From contig NZ_JBHTBN010000001.1 in NCBI RefSeq assembly GCF_042664795.1, positions 1-64,000 of the forward strand: a stretch of DNA of 64,000 bases, given 5' to 3'. Source of the stretch: Jejudonia soesokkakensis. GTDB taxonomy: Bacteria; Bacteroidota; Bacteroidia; Flavobacteriales; Flavobacteriaceae. Position 1 is the stretch's first letter, and each line of letters begins with the position of its first letter. Positions 17,590 through 25,162 of this stretch are shown piece by piece. The notes below the pieces were generated by a model that made no database searches, was not told the DNA's origin, and worked only from the letters and a program-made list of their open reading frames with translations. Made by a program: the position numbers and the translations under genes.

Positions 17590-18378
17590 TTATGGAGTAA
17601 AATTCACTGCTTCCAAAACAGTTACTTCACCTTGAACCACTACAACATTCTCCACGGTGAGGATGGGTAAGTTCAATGCTGTGTCTGCTTCAAAAGTGAC
17701 AGTGTAAGTTCCATCTGGTACTCCACTTAACACGTAAGCTCCAGTTGCATTTGCATAAGTAGAAATTTCGGTAGCACCATTTTGTGCCGTAATTAACACC
17801 TGTCCGTTTATTGGAGTTATTAATCCCGAAATTGCCCCTGTTTCTGCTACAGTAGAAGCTCTAATTACAGGTTTTAGACTAAATCCACCATTACCCTGTG
17901 CAACAATTGATTCTTCTACATCGAAATCTAAAATAAACTCATAAAATATTCCAGCTTCCAAATCTTCATTTACTTGTATCTTTAATCCTGATTGTTGCGC
18001 ACTAGGAGTACTTAAAGGTTGCGTTTCACCATTGACTACAATAGAATTGTTATCTCCTAATACCAAACGTATCTGACTCATACGCCCTGCAGGGATTTCG
18101 TCATTCACTAATAATACCGAGGCACCTCCTGTTAGTTCCAGCAGATCATACACGCCAGTGTTTACTTGCCCAATCGATACTTCTGTATCATCATCGCCAT
18201 TGTATTTGATTACAACATCCTGTACATCGACAAATACAGCATCATAATCGCCAGGAGCGTCAACCAATTTAACCGACATTCGAGCAGTTTCATCTTGTGT
18301 TGCTTTATCATCATCACTGCAAGAATAAAATCCAACTAGTAAGATTGCTAAAAAGGAAATTTTTAAAAGATTTTTCAT
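17590..18378 (-). CDS. DUF4382 lipoprotein with C-terminal carboxypeptidase-regulatory-like domain
   Basis: A 262-residue lipoprotein: the signal ends L-V-G-F-Y-S-C-S-D-D-D with the lipid cysteine at about 20. The acidic residues just after it resemble the Bacteroidota surface-export signal. A DUF4382 beta domain covers about 33-170 (M-S-V-K-L-V-D-A-P-G-D-Y-D-A-V-F-V-D). A second beta-sandwich of the carboxypeptidase-regulatory type covers about 180-262 (G-A-Y-V-L-S-G-V-P-D-G-T-Y-T-V). Function is not established; such proteins are probably surface or periplasmic binding modules. The last domain resembles that of the neighbouring 140-residue protein. Confidence 0.85.
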   Translation of the reverse strand: MKNLLKISFLAILLVGFYSCSDDDKATQDETARMSVKLVDAPGDYDAVFVDVQDVVIKYNGDDDTEVSIGQVNTGVYDLLELTGGASVLLVNDEIPAGRMSQIRLVLGDNNSIVVNGETQPLSTPSAQQSGLKIQVNEDLEAGIFYEFILDFDVEESIVAQGNGGFSLKPVIRASTVAETGAISGLITPINGQVLITAQNGATEISTYANATGAYVLSGVPDGTYTVTFEADTALNLPILTVENVVVVQGEVTVLEAVNFTP

Positions 18379-18423
18379 GTTTTTTTAATTTAAATTAATA
18401 CTTAGGTTTGTTATTTGTGGGGA

Positions 18424-18450
18424 TAAAAAAAAGGAAAACCGAGGCTCTCC
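18424..18450 (-). terminator. Terminator after the 140-residue protein gene
   Basis: On the minus strand a short stem GGAGAG/TTTTCC (with G-T pairs) around CCTCGG is followed by eight T. It lies 44 bases after the 140-residue gene, in the gap before the DUF4382 gene. Confidence 0.55.
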
Positions 18451-18493
18451 CATATTATTTTTAAATTTTTTTTTCAATGAAATTGAAAAAAAT

Positions 18494-18916
18494 TTATTCT
18501 TCTAGATTTACAGTACCTAATGCGGTTACTTCTCCAATGCCAATCTCGACATCATCAAATTTGTAAATTTCTAGATTACCTTCAGATTTTGCTTCAACAA
18601 TAATATCATAAGTACCTTTTTCAAATCCGTTGATAAAAAACTCTCCAAATTCATTTGTAGTTCCTTTTACCATTTCAATTCCATCAATTCCTTTAATGGT
18701 AATATCTGCATTAGGAGCTATGACACTTCCTAATATAGCACCATCGGTTTTTATATCTTCTTCAAAATGTTCCGAAGTATTTTCAGCAATCATCTTTGAG
18801 ATCTCGTTTCTCGTTTCTTTTACATCCACTATTGATGTGAATATTCCCGCTGGTAGCGCGATGAGTAAAAGATATATTGACATTTTCCAAATCATAGCAA
18901 TTAATTTTTTTTTCAA
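18494..18916 (-). CDS. Small exported protein with carboxypeptidase-regulatory-like domain
   Basis: A 140-residue protein with an N-terminal hydrophobic segment (about 8-27, S-I-Y-L-L-L-I-A-L-P-A-G-I-F). A single beta-sandwich follows at about 58-140 (G-A-I-L-G-S-V-I-A-P-N-A-D-I-T-I-K-G). The ending G-I-G-E-V-T-A-L-G-T-V-N-L-E-E parallels V-Q-G-E-V-T-V-L-E-A-V-N-F of the DUF4382 lipoprotein. The domain resembles the N-terminal plug-associated domain of SusC-like proteins, but no receptor follows. It is the upstream gene of a same-strand pair with the DUF4382 gene, although each seems to have its own terminator. Function unknown. Confidence 0.7.
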   Translation of the reverse strand: MKKKLIAMIWKMSIYLLLIALPAGIFTSIVDVKETRNEISKMIAENTSEHFEEDIKTDGAILGSVIAPNADITIKGIDGIEMVKGTTNEFGEFFINGFEKGTYDIIVEAKSEGNLEIYKFDDVEIGIGEVTALGTVNLEE

Positions 18917-19040
18917 AGTTACTATAGCAATCCTCTTTATAAGTATGGCTTAACATTGATTAACACGTGATTTAACCATCAATTAACTATACAAAATGTT
19001 AAAGAAGGTGTATTTTTAAGCCTCAATTTAAATACATTTT

Positions 19041-19796
19041 ATGCCACATAAAACAGCCCTTATTACAGGAGCGACTTCTGGTATTGGTCGCGCTACTGCC
19101 ACACTTTTTGCTCAAAACGGAATTCACTTAATTCTCTGCGGAAGAAGACAAGAACGTCTTGATGCTTTGCAAAAAGAACTTTCGGCCATGACTAATATTT
19201 ACACGCTTAATTTTGATGTCCGCAACAAACATCATGTGGCTGAAGTCTTTAAAAAGCTACCTGAAAAATTTTCAGAAATAGACATTCTTATTAATAATGC
19301 AGGGAATGCTCATGGCTTGGATCCTATTCAGGATGGAAGTATTGAGGACTGGGATGCCATGATCGATATTAATGTAAAAGGATTGCTCTACATTACCAAA
19401 GCTATTCTTCCGCATATGATCAATAAAGGGGCGGGTCATATTATCAATATTGGTTCTACAGCAGGAAAAGAAGTATATCCTAACGGAAATGTGTATTGCG
19501 CAACGAAACATGCCGTTGACGCGTTAAACCAAGGAATGCGGGTTGATCTCAACGGCACCGGAATTAAAGTTGGCGCCATCAATCCCGGAATGGTTGAAAC
19601 AGAGTTCAGTGAGGTGCGTTTTAAAGGAGACAGCGAGCGAGCCGAAAAAGTATACCAGAATTTTACGCCTCTTCAACCCGAAGACATTGCCGAAATTATC
19701 TGGTTTGCAGTCACGCGTCCACCTCATGTAAATATTGCAGATTTAACGGTAATGTGTTTAGATCAAGCAAGTAGTACTATTGTCAATAAAGCATAG
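19041..19796 (+). CDS. SDR family NAD(P)-dependent oxidoreductase, YdfG-like
   Basis: A 251-residue classical short-chain dehydrogenase. The Rossmann motif T-G-A-T-S-G-I-G-R-A-T-A lies at 8-19, N-N-A-G-N-A-H-G near 88, and the catalytic S and Y-x-x-x-K in Y-C-A-T-K near 155-159. G-R-R-Q-E-R at the second strand favours NADP. It most resembles the YdfG group (3-hydroxy acid or serine dehydrogenase); the substrate here is not certain. It is the first gene of a plus-strand run. A box GTATTTTTAAGC about 20 bases before the ATG also occurs upstream of recA. Confidence 0.9.
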   Translation: MPHKTALITGATSGIGRATATLFAQNGIHLILCGRRQERLDALQKELSAMTNIYTLNFDVRNKHHVAEVFKKLPEKFSEIDILINNAGNAHGLDPIQDGSIEDWDAMIDINVKGLLYITKAILPHMINKGAGHIINIGSTAGKEVYPNGNVYCATKHAVDALNQGMRVDLNGTGIKVGAINPGMVETEFSEVRFKGDSERAEKVYQNFTPLQPEDIAEIIWFAVTRPPHVNIADLTVMCLDQASSTIVNKA

Positions 19797-19836
19797 GTTT
19801 ATTTTTATTCTTTATTAATTAGAATAATTTAAAGAG

Positions 19837-19857
19837 ATTCCCGCCTACGCGGGGAAT
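19837..19857. repeat. Short REP-like palindrome
   Basis: ATTCCCGC pairs with GCGGGGAAT (one extra G) around CTAC. It is GC-rich within AT-rich surroundings and lies directly before the ATG of the AlbA_2 gene. Such CCCGC-type palindromes occur as dispersed units in many genomes; only one copy is seen here. Confidence 0.5.
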
Positions 19858-19861
19858 AAAT

Positions 19862-20995
19862 ATGATCAACAAACGGCTTCTCATTAAAAACCTACTCGCT
19901 CACAACGATGAGAGCTCGTTCTATGATAAAAAAAGAAAAATAGACCTGGGAAGTAAAGAAGGGAAAGCAAAGTTTTTAAAACATATTTGTGCGCTTAGCA
20001 ATAGCAATCCTGCCAACAATAGTTTTATCGTTATAGGAGTGGAGGATGAAACTAATGAAATTATAGGTACCGACTTTTTTGATGATAGTAAAATTCAAAA
20101 TTTGATAAATGCGTATCTCACCAATGCGCCGATTATTACTTACGAAAATATTGCCTTTGCGCATCTTCCAGAAGACAAAGTGGTAGGTCTGGTTACCATT
20201 CGACCAAATGGTAAAATCACCTCGCTGCGCAAAAATATTTGGAAATACTGGGGAGGCTCCATTTTTTTAAGAGACGGAAGTATTTCCATGCCTAAAAATT
20301 TTGACATTGAGATCAAGGATGTAAATTCTGAAATTGTCCAGGCGATAGAAAACAAAGCCAAAAATAATATTGAACTTACCCTTGATGGAGTTATCGATTT
20401 TATTAATCATCGCCATAAAGACCTCACGGCAGACTATAAAGTATTTAAAGAACTATTTGTAGTTTGCTGGGCAGGAAATACTAAAATTGTAAATGGAGAG
20501 ACCTATTATTCGCGGGTAGACATTGAACTTATTAACGAACAAGTTCGTCTATTTTATTCGGCTTTGGATGAAGTGAGTATTACTTTTACTGAAGATGCTT
20601 TTAAAATTATAGAGTATGTGCATTTAGGTTTAAACAACCAGTATAAATATTATCCACTAGAAGAAGTAACCATTTTATTTAAAGAGAATGGTTCACATAC
20701 CATCGATACAAAGTTGATTTTTGAGCCGCCTCAATATAATAAAAAGACACTGCATCATATTTACAATGCCAACAATGCGCTCGTCGGAAAGTTGAAAAAA
20801 GATATTCCGCTAAATGCTTCAGAAGAAAAAGACCTACGGAATTTGCCGGCTACCTATCTTATATGTTATCTCAATGATTTTTCTGAAGCAAAATCGAAAT
20901 TATTGGAAGCCAAACCTTATTTAAAAAAATACCTGAATATCTATCCAGCGTTTAAAGAAGCACAACGTATTTTAAGGAAGATTAAGTATAGTTAA
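19862..20995 (+). CDS. AlbA_2 (Schlafen-like) domain protein
   Basis: A 377-residue cytoplasmic protein. The N-terminal part (about 15-135) fits the AlbA_2 putative nucleic-acid-binding fold: E-S-S-F-Y-D-K-K, a helix K-F-L-K-H-I-C-A-L-S-N, then N-N-S-F-I-V-I-G-V-E-D and a strand with G-L-V-T-I-R-P-N-G-K. The remaining 240 residues are unfamiliar and end in a helical, Lys-rich stretch. AlbA_2 proteins are often called transcriptional regulators or ATP-binding proteins; some Schlafen-like members act in phage defence, but nothing here proves that. It shares strand and spacing with the SPFH gene that follows 75 bases later. Confidence 0.75.
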   Translation: MINKRLLIKNLLAHNDESSFYDKKRKIDLGSKEGKAKFLKHICALSNSNPANNSFIVIGVEDETNEIIGTDFFDDSKIQNLINAYLTNAPIITYENIAFAHLPEDKVVGLVTIRPNGKITSLRKNIWKYWGGSIFLRDGSISMPKNFDIEIKDVNSEIVQAIENKAKNNIELTLDGVIDFINHRHKDLTADYKVFKELFVVCWAGNTKIVNGETYYSRVDIELINEQVRLFYSALDEVSITFTEDAFKIIEYVHLGLNNQYKYYPLEEVTILFKENGSHTIDTKLIFEPPQYNKKTLHHIYNANNALVGKLKKDIPLNASEEKDLRNLPATYLICYLNDFSEAKSKLLEAKPYLKKYLNIYPAFKEAQRILRKIKYS

Positions 20996-21034
20996 TCATA
21001 TTATCTCTGTAACATTCCACTTCAAAATATTACT

Positions 21035-21042
21035 TATCTTTA
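21035..21042 (+). promoter_or_regulatory. Possible -7 box (TATCTTTA) before the SPFH gene
   Basis: TATCTTTA differs from the TAnnTTTG consensus only in the last base and lies 28 bases before the ATG of the SPFH-domain gene. Weak evidence for a separate promoter. Confidence 0.35.
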
Positions 21043-21070
21043 AACTTCAACTTTTTAAAACCACAATCTC

Positions 21071-22210
21071 ATGGGTATTTTTGATAAAATTAAAGAAAAA
21101 CTAAGTCACGAATTTATAGACATCATTGAGTGGCTGGACTATACAGACGATACCATTGTCCACCGCTTTGAACGCTACCAAAATGAAATTAAAAACAACG
21201 CCAAACTCATTGTTCGTGAAGGACAAACTGCAGTTTTTATTAATGAAGGACAGCTGGCAGATGTTTTTAAACCCGGGACCTACACACTTAATACACAAAA
21301 TTTACCCATTCTTACCACACTTAAGGGTTGGAAGTACGGCTTTGATAGTCCGTTTAAAGCGGAGGTCTATTTTGTAAACACACACCTCTTTACAGACGAA
21401 AAATGGGGGACCAAAAATCCAATTACGCTAAATGACGAACGCTTCGGTTTGGTAGAGATACGAGCTTTTGGAACCTATGCTTTTAAAATAAACGACCCGG
21501 GTAAATTTATTATCGATATTGTAGGTACCGACAATAATTTTACTAATTATGAGATCAACGAACATCTTAAAAGTTTAATTGCCACTCGTTTTACAGATAC
21601 CGTAGGGGAAGCCAATTTGCCTATCGAATTGTATGCGGCGAATACCACAGAGCTTTCAGAAACCTGCCAAACGGTAATGAGTCCAGAATTTAACTCTGTA
21701 GGTGTTTCTTTGGAGAAATTTTATATAGAAAATGTGTCTATGCCAGAAGATCTTAAAAAGGAGATCTTTGAATATAGTCGTATAGATAAATTAGACCTGG
21801 ATAAATTAACCAAGTTTAAAACAGCCAAAGCGATTGAAGCGGCTGCCCTTAATGAAGGAGGAACTGCTGGTGCCGGAATGGGTATGGGAATGGGCTTTGT
21901 ATTGGCACAACAAATGGGTGGCATGATGTCACCACAAATGGGAGGTCAGCAACAACACATGCCACAACAATCAGGAGGAGCGATGCCTCCGCCAATGCCT
22001 GCTGCTGTACAGTATTTTTATGCTGCCAACGGAGCACAAGCGGGACCTGTGAGCTTCGAGCAATTAAAAGCTTTGTTCGCTAACCGAACCGTAAACAAAG
22101 ACACGTTGGTCTGGAAACAAGGGATGAGTGAGTGGGCTGCCTTACATAGTGTAGAAGAACTAAAAGCTTTTTTAGGAGGTGCTACGCCACCGCCACTACC
22201 TGGACAATAA
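21071..22210 (+). CDS. SPFH domain protein with C-terminal GYF_2 domain (YdjI-like)
   Basis: A 379-residue protein. The SPFH/band-7-like region (about 25-240) opens with H-R-F-E-R-Y-Q-N-E-I-K-N-N-A-K-L-I-V-R-E-G-Q-T and is of the virion-core/YdjI type, with no N-terminal membrane segment. A Gly/Met/Gln/Pro-rich linker (about 265-315) joins it to a GYF_2 domain (about 316-370; Q-Y-F-Y-A-A-N-G-A-Q-A-G-P-V-S-F-E-Q-L). In Bacillus the YdjI protein acts with the zinc-ribbon membrane protein YdjG in envelope stress. The same pairing is seen here, because the next gene encodes a zinc-ribbon membrane protein. The role in membrane stress is inference. Confidence 0.85.
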   Translation: MGIFDKIKEKLSHEFIDIIEWLDYTDDTIVHRFERYQNEIKNNAKLIVREGQTAVFINEGQLADVFKPGTYTLNTQNLPILTTLKGWKYGFDSPFKAEVYFVNTHLFTDEKWGTKNPITLNDERFGLVEIRAFGTYAFKINDPGKFIIDIVGTDNNFTNYEINEHLKSLIATRFTDTVGEANLPIELYAANTTELSETCQTVMSPEFNSVGVSLEKFYIENVSMPEDLKKEIFEYSRIDKLDLDKLTKFKTAKAIEAAALNEGGTAGAGMGMGMGFVLAQQMGGMMSPQMGGQQQHMPQQSGGAMPPPMPAAVQYFYAANGAQAGPVSFEQLKALFANRTVNKDTLVWKQGMSEWAALHSVEELKAFLGGATPPPLPGQ

Positions 22211-22308
22211 TGAAACGTATCAGTATTCTGAATTTGTTTCAGAATCTCATTAAATTTTAACCTTTCCGCCTTAAAGGCATTCTTCCTTCAAGAGGAGGGA
22301 ACAGTTTT

Positions 22309-23403
22309 ATGGAATCGAGTACAACCTCAAAATCTTCCGAACTAAAAAAATCCTGTGTCAATTGCGGCGCAGAGCTTCGGTATGCCCCTGGAACTACTGA
22401 GTTAAAATGTGAATATTGTGGATATACACAGGAGATTGCTGTTTCAGAAAGTAGCTTTGAAGAGATTGAATTAAAACCCTATCTCGATAGCATGGGTTCC
22501 CAATCACATAGCGAGGAGATCATGATGTTGCATTGTAAGAATTGTGGTGCCAATCAGCATGTAGAAGAAAATTACAAATCGCTACATTGTGTTTATTGCA
22601 CAATGCCGCTCATAATTGAAGATGCCTATAAGGAAGACTGGATTTTGCCTGGAGCCGTACTTCCGTTTATGATTAACCAGCAGCAGGCGCACTTAATTTT
22701 TAGAAAATGGGTAAAAGGGCTTTGGTTTGCACCTAACAAACTTCAAAAAGCTGCATTGGACCCGCAAAATACCAAAGGGTTGTATGCGCCCTACTGGACC
22801 TTTGATGCACAACTATATGCGGATTACGTAGGACAGCGTGGAGAATATTATTATGTAACTAAAACAGTAGGGTCGGGCAAAAATAAACGTACAGTGCAAG
22901 AACGCCGAACGAGATGGTATCCTGCTGCTGGAAATGTGAGCGGCTTTGTCGATGACACTTTGATAAAGGCATCTAAACAAAAATCGGGTGTCATACCAAC
23001 CAAAGTGGCACGTTGGAAATTGAACGATCTCAAACCTTTTGATAGTAGTTATCTCGCTGGATTCGTCACCGAAAAATATACCATACCATTAAAAGACGGG
23101 CATTTAGATGCTACTAAGACGGCAAGAAACATTGCCAATCAATGGGCGCGAAGGGATATTGGTGGCGATACGCAACGTATTACCCGTATTGACATGAAAC
23201 TTACCGATGAAACCTTCAAACATATTTTACTTCCTGTATATGTGAGTGCATACAAATACAAAAATAAGCGGTATAACTTTTTTGTGAATGGGCAAACTCA
23301 GGTCATCTCTGGCCAACGACCCTATTCCTTTTGGAAAATCTTTTTTATGGTCATAGCCATTCTGTTTGCGATTGTAGTTCTTTATTTGTTTATTGGTGTA
23401 TGA
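22309..23403 (+). CDS. Double zinc-ribbon membrane protein (YdjG-like)
   Basis: A 364-residue protein. Two four-cysteine ribbons open it: C-V-N-C-G-A-E-L...C-E-Y-C-G-Y (about 16-38) and H-C-K-N-C-G-A-N...H-C-V-Y-C-T (about 75-98). A domain with many aromatic residues fills the middle (Y-A-P-Y-W-T-F-D-A-Q-L-Y-A-D-Y). One C-terminal membrane segment (about 342-362) anchors it with a very short tail. The layout matches zinc-ribbon membrane proteins found with SPFH proteins. The ATG lies 98 bases after the SPFH gene, and the stop overlaps the next start (ATGA). Confidence 0.8.
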   Translation: MESSTTSKSSELKKSCVNCGAELRYAPGTTELKCEYCGYTQEIAVSESSFEEIELKPYLDSMGSQSHSEEIMMLHCKNCGANQHVEENYKSLHCVYCTMPLIIEDAYKEDWILPGAVLPFMINQQQAHLIFRKWVKGLWFAPNKLQKAALDPQNTKGLYAPYWTFDAQLYADYVGQRGEYYYVTKTVGSGKNKRTVQERRTRWYPAAGNVSGFVDDTLIKASKQKSGVIPTKVARWKLNDLKPFDSSYLAGFVTEKYTIPLKDGHLDATKTARNIANQWARRDIGGDTQRITRIDMKLTDETFKHILLPVYVSAYKYKNKRYNFFVNGQTQVISGQRPYSFWKIFFMVIAILFAIVVLYLFIGV

Positions 23404-24125
23404 GGAAATTAGTAGTAGGTGATATTCATGGAGGTCTACGTGGCTTAAAAGAGGTATTGGGTTTTGTAGAACCTGAAAAAAACGATGTTTTTATTTTTGT
23501 GGGTGATTATGTGGATGGCTGGAGTGACTGTGCCGAAACGATTGATTTTTTAATTCATTTTGCTGAAAAATTTGAGTGCCGATTTATTCGTGGCAACCAC
23601 GATCAACTGTTGTATGAATATCTTACAGGAGCAAAAGAAAACCCCATGTGGTTGAATCATGGCGGTATTTCCAGTATAAAAAGCTACGCAAAGCTTTCTG
23701 AAGCTGAGGTTGAAAAACATATCTCTTTTCTGAAAGATCTAGAAAATTTTTATATCGATTCGAATAACAATCTATTTCTACACGCTGGGTTTACCAATCA
23801 GAAAGGCCCACAATTTGAATACCATCCCGAAAATGTCTATTGGGACCGAACTCTTTGGGAAATGGTATGTGCTTTAGATAAGAATATTTCTGAAGATGAT
23901 GAAAAATACCCTCAACGCCTCAAACTTTTTAACGAAATCTTTATTGGACACACCCCTGTATATAGAGTAGGTTTTGACACCCCTGCAAACTTTGCAAATG
24001 TGTGGAACGTCGATACAGGAGCTGCATTTAAAGGAGCACTTTCAATAATGGATATAGAATCAAAACAGGTGTGGCAAAGCACAGCTGTCTATCAATTATA
24101 TCCTGAAGAACAAGGAAGAAACTAG
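23400..24125 (+). CDS. PPP-type serine/threonine phosphatase (calcineurin-like metallophosphoesterase)
   Basis: A 241-residue metallophosphoesterase. All family motifs are visible in order: G-D-I-H-G (8-12), G-D-Y-V-D (about 36-40), R-G-N-H-D (about 70-74), a histidine in L-H-A-G-F, and G-H-T-P-V. They resemble bacterial PrpA/PrpE-type protein or diadenosine tetraphosphate phosphatases. The start is the ATG at 23400, overlapping the zinc-ribbon stop by 4 bases; an upstream in-frame ATG would lie inside that gene. Its 3' end overlaps the convergent GIN-domain gene by 4 bases. Coupling to the SPFH/zinc-ribbon genes suggests one module. Confidence 0.9.
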   Translation: MRKLVVGDIHGGLRGLKEVLGFVEPEKNDVFIFVGDYVDGWSDCAETIDFLIHFAEKFECRFIRGNHDQLLYEYLTGAKENPMWLNHGGISSIKSYAKLSEAEVEKHISFLKDLENFYIDSNNNLFLHAGFTNQKGPQFEYHPENVYWDRTLWEMVCALDKNISEDDEKYPQRLKLFNEIFIGHTPVYRVGFDTPANFANVWNVDTGAAFKGALSIMDIESKQVWQSTAVYQLYPEEQGRN

Positions 24126-24952
24126 TCTTTCTTTTCTATTTCGGCATCTCCAAGTAAACCTTTTATGTTAATTTTAGGCTCTCCCCATAATTCAATTTTA
24201 CTTTTATCTTTGGCATACACTTCCAGATCTTTTGCAACAAAAACCTCTACGTATGCATTATTTGATAGGTTGATAGACGCTTTGTTTACACGAAGTTTTT
24301 TACCCTTCAGTTGGCTGCCATCTGTAAGGTTATATTTTCCTGTGTCCGAATTTCCATCAATATCCAAATCGCCATTATCTGCAATAGAAATTACTAAGTT
24401 ATCAGATGAGTTGCGCACTTTCAAATCGGTGCGACCATTCATTTTTATATCTGTCTTTTCACTCATTAGATTTAACTTTCCGCCGGCATTTTTGGTAATA
24501 TTTACAGCAATCGAATCGGCTTCAATATCAAGGTCAAATCTACTAGACTCATTTGCAGTCAATACCATTACTTTCGATTCAAGTTTGCGTTTTGATTCAA
24601 TTTTCGCATCGTTTTTTAGCGTAATAGCATCAATTCCAGAAGCAGAAAGTTCTATTTTAAGTTTTTTACTACTCGTAATTTTATAGTCACTGTAAATTTT
24701 AAGCACACTATCTTCTACTTTAAACTGAAGTATTCTCGATAAATTGAAATCTGTTTCCAATCTATAAAATGGTTTGGAGGCAGGTAATAAATCCACTTCC
24801 AAAGCATCGTCGATTTCTATTGCATTAAATGCTTGATCAATAGATTCGGTGATATCGACCACATTTTTATCGCCTTTTATTTTTGGTTTTTTCTGAGCTA
24901 CACAGGAAAGAGTAATAATTCCGCATAAAGCCAATGTAATAAATTTTTTCAT
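24122..24952 (-). CDS. GIN domain (DUF2807) exported protein
   Basis: A 276-residue exported protein. The signal peptide ends near T-L-S-C-V-A-Q, with a possible lipidated cysteine at 17. The rest is a beta-helix-like run of short strands (I-K-M-N-G-R-T-D-L-K-V-R-N-S-S-D-N-L-V-I-S-I-A-D-N-G-D-L), characteristic of the GIN/DUF2807 putative auto-transporter-adhesin head family of Bacteroidota. Function is not known experimentally; a cell-surface or periplasmic role is inferred. Its stop overlaps that of the phosphatase gene on the other strand, so no terminator separates them. Confidence 0.85.
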   Translation of the reverse strand: MKKFITLALCGIITLSCVAQKKPKIKGDKNVVDITESIDQAFNAIEIDDALEVDLLPASKPFYRLETDFNLSRILQFKVEDSVLKIYSDYKITSSKKLKIELSASGIDAITLKNDAKIESKRKLESKVMVLTANESSRFDLDIEADSIAVNITKNAGGKLNLMSEKTDIKMNGRTDLKVRNSSDNLVISIADNGDLDIDGNSDTGKYNLTDGSQLKGKKLRVNKASINLSNNAYVEVFVAKDLEVYAKDKSKIELWGEPKINIKGLLGDAEIEKKD

Positions 24953-25028
24953 AGTTGTATTTTAAGGCAAAATTAGATAAGATGCAAGGCTGTTGTATAT
25001 ACTTTAACATAATCAAATGAGTGTCAAT

Positions 25029-25064
25029 AAAAAAACCGCTTAACGAAATTCGCTAAACGGCTTT
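25029..25064 (-). terminator. Terminator downstream of the aldehyde dehydrogenase tail vestige
   Basis: On the minus strand a stem of about 12 bp (CCGTTTAGCGAA against TTCGTTAAGCGG, with two wobble pairs) is followed by seven T. It sits 22 bases beyond the stop of the vestigial ALDH tail and about 100 bases beyond the intact ALDH stop. Confidence 0.75.
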
Positions 25065-25085
25065 AAATATGATTAAACATATCTC

Positions 25086-25115
25086 TTAAAGATCAAATTT
25101 AATTCTCTGAGCTCT
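25086..25115 (-). pseudogene. Vestigial C-terminus of a second aldehyde dehydrogenase copy
   Basis: On the minus strand these bases read A-Q-R-I-K-F-D-L-stop. The intact ALDH just upstream ends A-Q-G-I-K-F-D-L-stop. The two 27-base ends agree at 20 positions, and most differences are silent third-base changes. That pattern indicates divergence as coding sequence, not chance. The fragment keeps a plausible native terminator. It looks like the leftover end of an original gene replaced by a divergent homologue. Confidence 0.7.
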
Positions 25116-25162
25116 TGCCTCCGACGAGCACCGCGAGAGGAAGGCACATGCTGCCTTAACTT
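25116..25162. repeat. GC-rich palindromic spacer between ALDH stop and vestigial tail
   Basis: These 47 bases are markedly GC-richer than their surroundings and contain nested inverted repeats. AAGGCA/TGCCTT lies at 25141-25157 around CATGC, and TGCCTCC/GGAAGGCA lies around GACGAGCACCGCGA. It resembles a dispersed palindromic unit and marks one edge of the suspected recombination scar. Confidence 0.5.
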
